This document shows, piece after piece, positions 43,801 through 53,290 of a stretch of DNA of 64,000 nucleotides. The position numbers and the translations under genes were made by a program. A model generated the notes under the pieces. That model had not been told where the DNA came from. It made no database searches and saw only the letters and a program-made list of their open reading frames with translations. The first letter of the stretch is position 1. Each line of letters begins with the position of its first letter. The stretch comes from Cyclina sinensis (lineage: Eukaryota > Mollusca > Bivalvia > Venerida > Veneridae): the NCBI GenBank assembly GCA_012932295.1, contig JAAONU010000002.1:18265388-18329387 (forward strand), written 5' to 3'.

Positions 43801-45647
43801 CTATTAGGTTAATAAATGCCCCTTCATGGCAATAACATACTGAGGTGTAAAGTAAGAAAATGTAAACTTGAACACTAGGCAAATGAGTATCTCTATTTTA
43901 AGTTTAATACCTTTTGACAGTTGAACGTAATGCTGTAGAAAAATATTCATAATAAAACTGGCCAACAAGTGATTCCTTACTATAATACCCCCAAATAAAA
44001 TAAAATAAAGGGAGATAATCAAAAATTAGGACCAGGCAGTTATGTTCCTTGGACAGTCACAAACCATCTATATTTAAAGTTTCAAGTCAATCCCTTTCAT
44101 AGTTTTCTAGCTATGCTTGAGACAAAGATTCACAATTGAGGTAGGGATGTGGGTGTTGCACATGACAAAATCATCTTGACATGCTGAATACTTGTGCCAA
44201 GTTATTTCAAAATCATTCAATGCATAAGAGAATTTTAGTCCAGGCATGAATGTGTGCATATATACAGGATTATCATAAAAGTGTGGCCTTGACATTTGAG
44301 GTAGGAAAGTTGGTTTTGTATTGAACATGTCGTCTTGATGTGAACACTTGTGCCAAGTTATTTTAAAATCCTTCAGTGCATAAGAGAATTATTCTGGACA
44401 CAAATGTGAGCATATATACATGATTTGTTTACTTTTAAAGGTAAAGAGTGACCTTGACATTTGAGGCAGTGAGTGGGTGTTGCATACATCATGTCCTAAG
44501 TGCTGAACATTTGTGCCATATTATATGAAAATCCTTTCATATATGACAAAGTTACAATCCAGATATGAAAAAACTGAAACAACGACACAAGTACAGATGG
44601 ACAGAAAGATGGTGTGATTTTAATGTGCCCACCTTCTGGGGCATGAAAGAGGGAGCCAGTTATGTACCTTTCCAGGGTAACTGCCTCTTCACTGTTAAAT
44701 AAGTGTGTAAAATGTCCTGTCATTGCTATTTTTAGAAATTGGGAAATATCCTATCTCTTAACAAGAGCTCTGCAGAGCATCACCAACGTTGATATTGTTC
44801 ATATTGATACCTTTAATCGTTCAACTTAATAAGCAATTTTGACAAAAATTGACAAAAATTGTAAGTTAAAAAAGGACATAGCTCCAAAAATATAGCTTTC
44901 AGAATAATACTCCTTGTGTTAAAAATGCCTCTTGTCATGATAAGCAAGAACTCAAAGTTTCATACTGATACCTTTTAAATTGTTTGAGTAATGGGCTACA
45001 TTAAAGTTTCTGCATGATGACAACAATGACGACAATGACGATGATGATGCAGTGATCATAATAGCAATAACTTTTTCTTCAAAACAGACGAGCTAGAAAT
45101 GTTAACCTACTCTCTAAGTACACGAAAAGGGAGAATAACAAGGTATAAAGTTAGCCACAGCTGTGTATCTTTCCATGGTTATTGCCTGTGTATTGGTTGG
45201 TAAGCATGTAAACTGGTATTCCACTGCTATAGGCAGGAATTGAGAAACAGCCAACTTGCCAAAAAAGGTTAATTATTTCTCTAAGTAGATACAAGGGAGA
45301 TTACCCAGGAATAAAGATAGCCACAGTTATATATAATTCCAAGGTCATGGAAGTTATCTGCAGCAGACTTAACTAACAACATCACTATTTTTTTAACCAT
45401 CTCTCTGACTTTGCTTTACATACTTTGAATAAATGCTAGTCTATTTATCCTTACAAGTTCTCGACATCCTCTGTTTTAGCAACAGCATAGCCCTCCTCCC
45501 TTCCACCTCCCACTTTCTCCCGTATACTCATCAGGATACCACAGTTATTCTTAAAGTAGCACGTCACATCCACAATGATGAACAACAAGAAGAATATGCC
45601 AATGACAATACCAATGATTGCTCCAGTTGATAACTCTCCAGTAGGTC
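37760..45647 (-). CDS. NCAM: NCAM-like gene, transmembrane and cytoplasmic exons (partial gene)
   Basis: Five exons join in frame: 45455-45647, 42867-42935, 42549-42605, 40118-40202 and 37760-37834. They give 158 residues after the split first codon. The first exon encodes the membrane helix and juxtamembrane region (STGAIIGIVIGIFFLLFIIV, then DVTCYFKNNCGILMSI, then EEGYAVAKTEDVEN). This matches the vertebrate NCAM pattern closely in my memory of the family, including the two cysteines after the helix and the EEGKAA-like segment. The remaining tail is rich in E, K, P and T. In the family the product is a neuronal or epithelial homophilic adhesion molecule with five Ig and two FN3 domains. Those ectodomain exons would lie beyond 64000. 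An alternative GPI-type last exon lies at 61473-61585. Fasciclin-2/apCAM-type orthology is equally possible. Confidence 0.8.
37985..40160 (-). repeat. Degenerate 37-bp tandem repeat containing a splice-donor motif
   Basis: On the minus strand the consensus is roughly gttattcttgtttgttgaat then ctcctaaaactgagcag. Well-preserved copies lie at 38225-38440 and more diverged ones at 37985-38225 and 39855-40160. A stretch of other dispersed repeat lies between (38440-39850). The first copy overlaps the 3' end of exon C, so 'gagcag|gt' of many copies mimics the real donor. Confidence 0.75.
39460..39840. repeat. Dispersed repeat with two ~155-bp units
   Basis: Two related stretches share 'gtcatctac', 'atgcc(c/t)aacc' and 'agttattgattgg'/'agttactgattgg'. 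They end in a gaacagacagacatgagcaa stretch and 'cccctcttcttctaatgggg'. The style matches the other molluscan dispersed repeats here. Confidence 0.6.
40118..40202 (-). CDS. NCAM: NCAM-like cytoplasmic exon C, ending inside a tandem repeat
   Basis: Acceptor caacag|AC, donor GAGCAG|gtagtt, entry phase 2, exit phase 0. It reads QLEKPELEPEEKEAVKTEEK, then IESPKTEQ. The last 23 nt (TTGAATCTCCTAAAACTGAG plus CAG) are the first recognisable copy of a degenerate 37-bp unit that continues through the following intron. Confidence 0.75.
40398..41303. repeat. 17-bp minisatellite, about 53 copies
   Basis: The unit is aacttgaacccctgcct with a 16-bp form (accct) and sites a/g in 'ctaac/ctgac'. It lies in the intron between exons B and C of the NCAM-like gene. 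Minus-strand open frames (VRQGFKLGRGSSQAG style) are artefacts of the stop-poor unit. Confidence 0.95.
41450..41700 (-). pseudogene. Relic of a BED/TTF-like zinc-finger transposase N-terminus
   Basis: The minus-strand frame contains KAKFNHQWESEYKWIEK and, 7 residues on, YVFCKWCN (cysteines near 41541-41560). The order 'F..W...Y.W......F C..C' is typical of the TTF/BED-like finger at the start of hAT transposases and ZMYM6-type proteins. The expected following His/Cys and the transposase core are missing, and the frame runs into a non-homologous hydrophobic end. It is within an intron. Confidence 0.55.
42060..42450. repeat. Dispersed repeat with two diverged ~155-bp units
   Basis: Two units share 'gagc(t/a)atggacctg.gtct', 'ccatctcat' and 'gtgaacaaatat.c.aagg'. 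The block ends in acggatggacagacaaccatc, a tail type shared with other repeats in this window. Confidence 0.6.
42549..42605 (-). CDS. NCAM: NCAM-like cytoplasmic exon B
   Basis: Acceptor ttatag|TG, donor GG|gtaagt, phase 2-2, 57 nt, reading EKKEPLLSEEQKVDTVDEG. A nearer AG (tgag|AA) gives the wrong frame, so I preferred the upstream one. Like exon A it could be skipped in frame. Confidence 0.7.
42867..42935 (-). CDS. NCAM: NCAM-like cytoplasmic exon A
   Basis: Acceptor gtttcag|GG, donor GA|gtaagt, phase 2-2, 69 nt. It reads AKKDELTEEVKAAEEGELAD, then TQE. It is highly charged with no fixed fold expected. Its length and symmetric phase mean it can be skipped without changing frame. Confidence 0.75.
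42936..45454 (-). other. NCAM-like intron after the transmembrane exon
   Basis: It contains dispersed repeats. Units with 'gactttgacatttgaggta' style text lie at 44120-44640 and end in gatggacagaaagatgg. An element start resembling 'aacaagagctctgcagagca' is at 44760. There is a small gac/gat-rich repeat at 45015-45050 and repeated 'gagaataac..ggtataaag' units at 43480-43800 and 45060-45340. No exon seen. Confidence 0.5.
45455..45647 (-). CDS. NCAM: NCAM-like transmembrane exon
   Basis: Acceptor taccag|GA, entry phase 1, donor TT|gtaagg, exit phase 2. It reads PTGELSTGAIIGIVIGIFFL, then LFIIVDVTCYFKNNCGILMS, then IREKVGGGREEGYAVAKTED. The membrane helix has small residues first and bulky aliphatics later. 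Entry phase 1 equals that of the GPI-type exon, so the two can replace each other after the same upstream exon. Confidence 0.85.
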
Positions 45648-45933
45648 CTGGTAAATAAAAGAAACCAGTTATAAACTATGGTTTAGAAAATAAATCTAGA
45701 CATTTTCATGCAGAAATTTAAGTTTGGATCATAAAAACAGTACCAGTAGTTATCAACGGTAGAAATAAAAACTTACATTATATGAAAACAAAATTGCACT
45801 TTGAAGCTGTTGTTAAAACGACTGACTCACAAAATTTCTTTGGAATTTAAGAGAAGTTAATATACTATGGAAACAAAATAATATTATGCTTCTATACACC
45901 ATGAAAACTGAAAAAAGAGAGAAGATTTTACCA

Positions 45934-45995
45934 GGTGTTGAACAAATGCCTTTCAGTCAGTAAATTAAAAAGTAGCGATCTATACCACTGAGCCA
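45934..45995 (-). mobile_element. Possible decayed tRNA-derived SINE head
   Basis: On the minus strand there is a consensus-like A box tggctcagtggta (45983-45995) and a B-box-like ttgttcaacacc (45934-45945) about 40 nt further. No tRNA cloverleaf is apparent and no target duplication was found. Confidence 0.35.
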
Positions 45996-46319
45996 CAGAG
46001 ACTGTGTTAGTTATTCAGTGTTATATGGTGGTATATGAACATTTAGTCAGAAACTTTCAGATTTAGATTTAAAGAAAAAAATGTATTGAAAACGCTTTCA
46101 AGAAAATTCTCCTCTTTAATGTTTTCATCATAAAAGAAAAGAAAGTAAATAAGTACAAGATACAATAAGGCCCTATCTGAACCCTAATAATAAGGCCCTA
46201 TCTGAACCCTAATAATAAAGGAATTGTCACTTTTTAACTAGCAGTATTAATACTACCTTTCATTTATTCTGTAAAAATAAACATTAAAAGTATGAACATG
46301 ATGAATTTTACTGACTCTA

Positions 46320-47080
46320 ACTACAAAGATTCTACATTGAATTATGCTGACTCTCAAACTACAGTGACTTAACAAAAGTAACTGACTGTCTGACTACACT
46401 GACTGCTTGAACAGACTCTCTGACTACACTGACAGCTTGGACATGGTAAATTAAATTACACTAACTCTCAGACTATAATGTCAGTATGAAAACAGTAACT
46501 CACACTGACTTTTAGAAAACAATGTCAGTATGAACACAGTAAATCACAATGACTGTCACACTAAAATGTCAGTATGAACACAGTAAATCACAGTGACTGT
46601 CACACTACAATGTCAGTATGAACACAGTAAATTACACTGACTGTCAGACTACAATGCCAGTATGAACACAGTAAATTACACTGACTGTCTGGCTACACGG
46701 ACTGTATGAACACAGTAAATTACACTGTCTGACTACACTGCCTGTATGAACACAGTAAATTACACTGACCGTCTGGCTACATGGACTGTATGAACACAGT
46801 TAATTACACTGTCTGACTACACTGACTGTATGAACACAGTAAATTACACTGACTGTCTGACTATATGGACTGTATTTACACAGTCTGACTACAATGACAG
46901 TATGAATACAGTAAATTATACTGACTGTCAGACTACAATCTCAGTATGAACACAGTAAATTACACTGACTGTATGACTACAATATCAATATGAACACAAT
47001 AAATTACACTGACTGTCAGACTACAATATCAGTATGAACACAGTAAATTACACTGTCAGTCTACACTGACTGTAGATTTT
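46320..47080. repeat. 44-bp minisatellite, about 17 degenerate copies
   Basis: The unit is gaacacagtaaattacactg then actgtcagactacaatgtcagtat. Copies vary in length and divergence is higher at both ends. A short 'aataaggccctatctgaacc' duplication lies just before it (46166-46212). Confidence 0.85.
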
Positions 47081-47639
47081 ATTAAGATGAATTTAATTGG
47101 CTCTTTTACTACAATGAATTTACAATGATTTTTTAAGGTTACTGGAGTAAAAACATTCATTTTTAAAGTAATTTGGTCTCAATTTCTGGTCGATGGTAAA
47201 TTAGGGTTCCTACTGCATTATGAATAAATGAGCTAATACTATTATACAAAGCTGGTCTAACAGAGAAGCCTGGTCTTCTTATATTAAATTGCAGAAGTAA
47301 GTGGAGCTATTTATGATTTTTTTCTCTTAATGTTAAGTCTACAAAAAGTAATACAAACCTTTGCTGGCATACTGCTGCATGTAAGAGGGGAGGTCATGCA
47401 AGTTTCACCAGCTAACAACATTCACACAACATCTGATACATGCAAATTCATGGTAACTATAAAATCTGCAAAACTTATGTCAAGCAAATAAAATACAAGG
47501 TATAAAATACAAGGTATTTACAACAGGACATGGTACAACAATAAAGTAATTTAAATGTTCCAGCACCAAGACATAAGTTTTTGGTTTGTCTGAAGGGAAT
47601 GTATCAGCAGCTTGCATGACTAACTTTTTGGTCACTATG

Positions 47640-48034
47640 CTAAAGCCAATAACAGACAAGTTGAATGGAAATTTTCAGAGGGTGCCAATAACAGACAAGG
47701 TGAATGGAAATTTTCAGAGGGTGCCAATAACAGACAAGTTGAATGGAAATTTTCAGAGGGTGCCAATAACAGACAAGGTGAATGGAAATTTTCAGAGGGT
47801 GCCAATAACAGACAAGTTGAATGGAAATTTTCAGAGGGTGCCAATAACAGACAAGGTGAATGGAAATTTTCAGAGGGTGCCAATAACAGACAAGTAGAAT
47901 GGAAATTTTCAGAGGGTGCCAATAACAGACAAGGTGAATGGAAATTTTCAGAGGGTGCCAATAACAGACAAGTTGAATGGAAATTTTCAGAGGGTGCCAA
48001 TAACAGACAAGGTGAATGGAAATTTTCAGAGGGT
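47640..48034. repeat. 39-bp minisatellite, 10 copies in a 78-bp alternating pattern
   Basis: The unit is ccaataacagacaagttgaa then tggaaattttcagagggtg. The only systematic difference is caagttg versus caaggtg, which alternates strictly (one copy has caagtag), so the real repeat is a 78-bp dimer. Both strands are open (ITDKLNGNFQRVP on plus; LLLAPSENFHSTC on minus). Non-coding by context. Confidence 0.95.
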
Positions 48035-48082
48035 GGACAAGAGATTATTTACCCCATTGTCAACTCACACTTGGGTAAATGT

Positions 48083-50692
48083 AACAAGAGGGCCATGACA
48101 GCACTAAAGGCACTCACCTGAGTATAAATTCTAACAAGAGGGCCATGATGGCCCTGGATCGCTCACCTGAGTACTTTGGCTGTAGGTTTGCTGTTAAGCA
48201 GTATTTCATTTTTTAATTGAAAATAACTAAGTGCCTTCAAACCAAATATGTAAAATATCAGTCAATAAATAAAGGCTCTATGACAGAAAGTAGAAATATC
48301 TATTATAAGCTATGGTGACCTTGACCTCGACCCAGTGACCTCAAACCCTACACATGGGTAGAGGTCCATGCAAGGAACCTATATAGTGAATATCAAAGAT
48401 ATTGGTCTATAAATGAAGGCTTTATGAGGTACAGTAGATAAATCTATTTTTAGCCTCCATGACCTTTAACCTAATCTAATAATGTGAACAACCAAACAAG
48501 CTTTCTGACAAACTGCCAGGATATTTGGACTGAAACAGTAGCCTCTAGAGCCTTAACAAGATATTTCTATTTTTGGGCTCTGTGACCTAGTTTTTTACCC
48601 CAGGTGACCCATAATCGAACCTGACCTAGAAACCATCAAACTAACCTTTCTGACATATTTCCAGAATATTTGGGCTGAAAATGTTACCTGTAGAGTGTAA
48701 ACAAGGTTTTTCCAAATTTAAGCTCTGTGACCTAGTTTTTGACCCCAGATGACCCATATTCGAAATTGGGCTAGAAATCATTGATACAACCTTTCTGACA
48801 TATTTCCAGGATATTTGGGCTGAAAATGTTACCTCTAGAGTGTTAACAAGGTTTTTCCATATTCAGGCTGTGTGACCTAGTTTTTGACCCCAGATGACCC
48901 ATATTCGAACTTGACCTAGAAATCATCGAAACAACCTATCTGACATATTTCCAGGATATTTGGGCTGAAAATGTTACCTCTAGAGTGTTAACAAGGTTTT
49001 TCCATATACAGGCTGTGTGACCTAGTTTTGGAGCCCACATGACCCATATTCCAACTTGAGCTAGAAATCATCTTAACAAGCTTTCTGACAGTTTTTCAGG
49101 AAATTTGGGCTAAAAATGTTACCTCTAGAGTGTTAACAAGGTTTTACCATATTTGGGCTGTGTGACCTAGTTTTTGAACCCACATGACCCATATTCAAAA
49201 CTGAGCTAGAAATCATCAAAACAACCTTCCTGACATATTTCCAGGATATTTGGGCTGAAACAGTAGCCTCTAGAGCCTTAACAAGATATTTCTATTTTTG
49301 GGCTCTGTGACCTTGTTTTTTACCCCAGATGACCCATATTTGAACTTGACCTAGAAACCATCGAAATAACCTTTCTGACATATTTCCAGAATATTTGGGC
49401 TGAAAATGTTACCTCTAGAGTGTTAACAAGGTTTTTCCAAATTCAAGCTCTGTGACCTAGTTTTTGACCCCAGATGACCCATATTCACACTTGGGCTAGA
49501 AATCATTGATACAACCTTTCTGACATATTTCCAGGATATTTGGGCTGAAAATGTTACCTCTAGAGTGTTAACAAGGTTTTTCCATATTCAGGCTGTGTGA
49601 CCTAGTTTTTGACCCCAGATGACCCATATTCGAACTTGACCTAGAAATCATGGAAACAACCTTTCTGACATATTTCCAGGATATTTGGGCTGAAAATGTT
49701 ACCTCTAGAGTGTTAACAAGGTTTTTCCATATACAGGCTGTGTGACCTAGTTTTGGAGCCCACATGACCCATATTCCAACTTGAGCTAGAAATCATCTTA
49801 ACAAGCTTTCTGACAGTTTTTCAGGAAATTTGGGCTAAAAATGTAGCCTCTAGAGTGTTAACAAGGTTTTTCCATATTTGGGCTGTGTGACCTAGTTTTT
49901 GACCCCACATGACCCATATTCAAACTTGAGCTAGAAATCATCAAAACAACCTTTCTGACATATTTCCAGGATATTTTGGCTGAAAATGTTACCTCTAGAG
50001 TGATAAAAAGGTTTTTCCATATTTCATCTCAGTGACCTAGTTTTTGACCCCAGATGACCCATATTCGAACCTGGGCTAGAAATAATCCAAATAACCTTTC
50101 TGACATATTACAAGGATATATGGGCTGAAAATGTTACCTCTTCAGTGTTAACAAGGTTTTTCCATATTTGGGCTCTGTGACCTAGTTTTTGACCCTAGAT
50201 GACCCATATTCGAACTTGAGCTAGAAATCATGGAAACAACCTTTCTGACAAATTTCCAGATTATTTGGGCTGAAAATGTAGCCTCTAGTGTGTTAACAAG
50301 AATGTTCTATTTTTGGGCTCTGTGACCTAGTTTTTGACCCCAGATGACCCATATTTGAACTTGAGCTAGAAATCATAGAAGCAACCTTTATGACAAATTT
50401 CCAGATTATTTGGGCTAAAAACATTACCTCTAGAGTGTTAACAAGATTTTTCTATTTTTGGGCTCCTTGACCTAGTTTTTGATCCCATATGACCCATATT
50501 CGAACTCGTCCGAGTAATTACTGGGAAAAACATCCTGACCAAGTTTCGTGACAATTGGAGCAAAAATGTGACCAGTAGAGTGTTAACGAACTAAATGTGA
50601 ACGGACGACGGACGACGGACGACAGACGACGGACGACGGACATTCATCGATCCTAATAGCTCACCCTGAGCCAGCTCAGGTGAGCTAAAAAG
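48083..50692. mobile_element. Non-autonomous element with 145-bp tandem core (pearl/Helentron-like)
   Basis: The left end aacaagagggccatgatggc is present twice (48083, 48133), each followed by cactcacctga or gctcacctga. The right end is cagctcaggtgagctaaaaa (50672). The 'gctcacctga' and 'tcaggtgagc' words form inverted termini. The core is about 14-15 units of 145 bp (tgtgacctagtttttgaccc; tttctgacatatttccagga; gttacctctagagtgttaac). A 7-bp microsatellite of acggacg (50600-50640) follows. Tandem core plus a nearby ACGG-type microsatellite between short inverted ends is the layout described for bivalve pearl/DTC84-type Helitron-related elements, though I cannot confirm the class. No protein is encoded. 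Confidence 0.7.
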
Positions 50693-50729
50693 ACAAGTGA
50701 CATGTTATGTATTAATCAGCTAATTACAA

Positions 50730-51260
50730 AAGAATTAAGGAAACTTAAGGAAGGCATAATTTGAACAATACTCGTATAAGTCAACTGGCAATGCTTCAAA
50801 GAAAATTTCAGTAGTCTCAGCTGTATGGCTTCTGACAATTTTTTTTAAAGAGTTTGTCTGTATAAAAACATATATCCCAAGGATGAAGCCAAAAATGAAC
50901 CCAGGGCAAAGATTGAACAACCTTGATAGAGGCCTACTGGGAAATACTTCATGCAAACTACCAGAATTCTGGGCCTCAGGGTTTGACAGTTTCAGAAAAC
51001 AGTTATCATTTCTATGTAAAGCATGTGACCCCCAGGGGAGTGCAAATAATGACTAAAGTGGCAAAATTTAACAGTCTTGTTAAAGTACCAATAAATAATG
51101 CTAAACACCAAATTTCAAAAGTCTAAGCTTTGCAGTTTCTGAGAAGATTTTTAAAAAGGTTATCTATATAAGTCTATCTAAACATCAGACCCTTGACACA
51201 GTTTCAACACACTGCAAGGTGTCCACTATATAATGCTTTGTGCAAACTTAAAGATACCAG
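50730..51260. repeat. Fragments of a related dispersed repeat
   Basis: Text such as 'gcataatttgaacaatactcg', 'gaacccagggcaaag' and 'aaagcatgtgacccccagg' matches the units of the neighbouring 165-bp core. It appears to be diverged copies without clear ends. Confidence 0.5.
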
Positions 51261-51261
51261 G

Positions 51262-52720
51262 GCCTTGCTCACCTGAGAACTTTGACTGTGGGTTTGCTGT
51301 AAAGAAAACATAAGAAGCAGTATTTCAATTTCTAACTGAAGATATGTAGGTGCCTACAAACCAAATATCTAAAATATCTGTCAATAAATAAAGGCTCTAT
51401 GACAGAAAATAGAAATATCTATTATTAGCTACAGTAACCTTGTCCTTGACCCAGTGACCTCAAACCCCACCTACGGGAAGAGGTCCATGCAAGGAACCTA
51501 TATACCGAATATCAAAGATATTGGTTTATAAATGAAAGCTCTATGAGGTAAAGTAGATAAATCTATTTTAAGCCTCAGTGACCTTTAACCTAATCTAATA
51601 ATTTGAAGCAAGCTTGATAACAGTCCACTAGACAATGCTTCATGCCAAATTTTTAAATTCTAGGCCTTGCGGTTTTAGACAAAAAGATTTTTAAAGATTT
51701 TATTCTATATCACTATGTAAAAACTGTGATCCCTCATGCAGGGCCAATAGTGACCCCAGGGACATTATTTGAACAAACTTTGTAGAAGTCCTCTAGGAAA
51801 TGCTTCATGCCAAATTTTAAAACTCTAGGCCTTGTGGTTTCAGACAAGAAAATTTTTGAAGATTTTATTTTATACTGCTATGTAAAACTAGTGACCCCTC
51901 AGGCAGGGCCAATAGTGACCCCAGGGACATTATCTGAATAGACTTGGTAGAGGTCCACTAGACAATGCTTCATGCCAAATTTTAAAACTCTAGGACTTGT
52001 GGTTTCAGACAAAAAGATTGTTAAAGATTTTTTTATATATATTGCTACATAAAACTTGTGACCCCTTGAGTGGGGCCAATTGTGACCCCAGGGACATTAA
52101 AAGAACAAACTTTGTAGAGGTCCACTAGAAAATGCTTCATGCCACATTTTTAAAGTCAAGGGCTCGTGGTTTCAGACAAGAAGGTTTTCAAAGATTTTCT
52201 TCCATACTGCTATGTAAAACTTGTGACCTCTTGGGCAGGACCAATAGTGACCCCAGGAGCATAATTTGAACAAACTTTGCATAGGTCCATAAGGTAATGC
52301 TTCATGCCAAATTTTAAAACTCTAGGTCTTGTGGTTTCAGACAAGATTTTTAAAGACTTTCTTCTTTATTGCTATGTAAAACTTGTGACCACTCAGGTGG
52401 GGCCAATAGTGACCACAGGGACATTATTTGAACAAAACTGGTAGAGGTCCACTAGAAAATGCTCCATGCCAGATTTCAGATCTCTAAGCTTAGCATTTTT
52501 AGAAAAGAAGATTTTTAAAATTTTTCATTCTTGTTGCCACAGCAACCAGAGTTCTTCATGGAATGGAATTCTTTTAACAACTTTGGTAAAGCTTTATGCA
52601 AGGAACATTCCTGTAAAGTTTTATCATCTTTCACCTCATGGTCAAGGAGGAGAAAAAGTTGATGATGCACCATGCACACAGGGCAATCACAGAAGCTCTG
52701 CTCAGGTGAGCTAAAAAGGT
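51262..52720. mobile_element. Second non-autonomous element with ~165-bp tandem core
   Basis: The left end is ttgctcacctgagaactttg and the right end is gctctgctcaggtgagctaa, the same inverted words as the 48.1-50.7 kb element. The head (51300-51600) matches 48180-48480 ('ggctctatgacagaaa.tag', 'tgcaaggaacctatata'). The core differs. It has about five units near 165 bp (gtgacccctcaggcagggcc; gacaatgcttcatgccaaat; gtggtttcagacaagaagat). Same head with a different core suggests core exchange within one family. Confidence 0.65.
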
Positions 52721-53290
52721 AAAATTTTTGTAAAACATCTTACCTCTCAGGTGAGCCGATAGTGACCCTAAGGATATAATTTTGACAAATTTGGTGACAG
52801 TCCACTAGACAATGCTACTCCCAAAATACAGACCTCTCATTTATACAGTTTCTATCAAGATCTTCAATGGGTTTATGTAAATCTATGTAAAACATCTGAT
52901 CCTCAGTTCAGAGCCAAAAATGAACCCAAGTTCAAGTTTAAATAATCTTGGTAGAACATCACTAGAAATGCTTTGACTAAAATATTAGAACTTTCAAATA
53001 AGAAGTATTTTTAAGATTTTCCTATATATTTCTTTGTAAAACATGTCAGTCCATTGGCAGAGCCTACAGTGACCACTTGGACATAATTTGAACAAAATTT
53101 TATGCTTTAAACAATGCTACACATCAAATTACATAGCTCTGGGCCAAGAGGGCCTTCCCTCCCTAGACCTGAATAAGCAAGGTCAAACATCAAAACCGGA
53201 TTTGATACATCTTCCCAATATTACAACTTCTGAATTGAAACAGAATGCATCTACTATTGGGTCAAAATTTCAGGGTCAGTAAAATGGGAC
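52721..53290. repeat. Diverged remnant of the same repeat family
   Basis: It begins with cttacctctcaggtgagcc and repeats 'agtgaccctaagga', 'gtccactagacaatgct' and 'aacatgtcagtcc' in degenerate form. No protein or clear right end. Confidence 0.45.
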
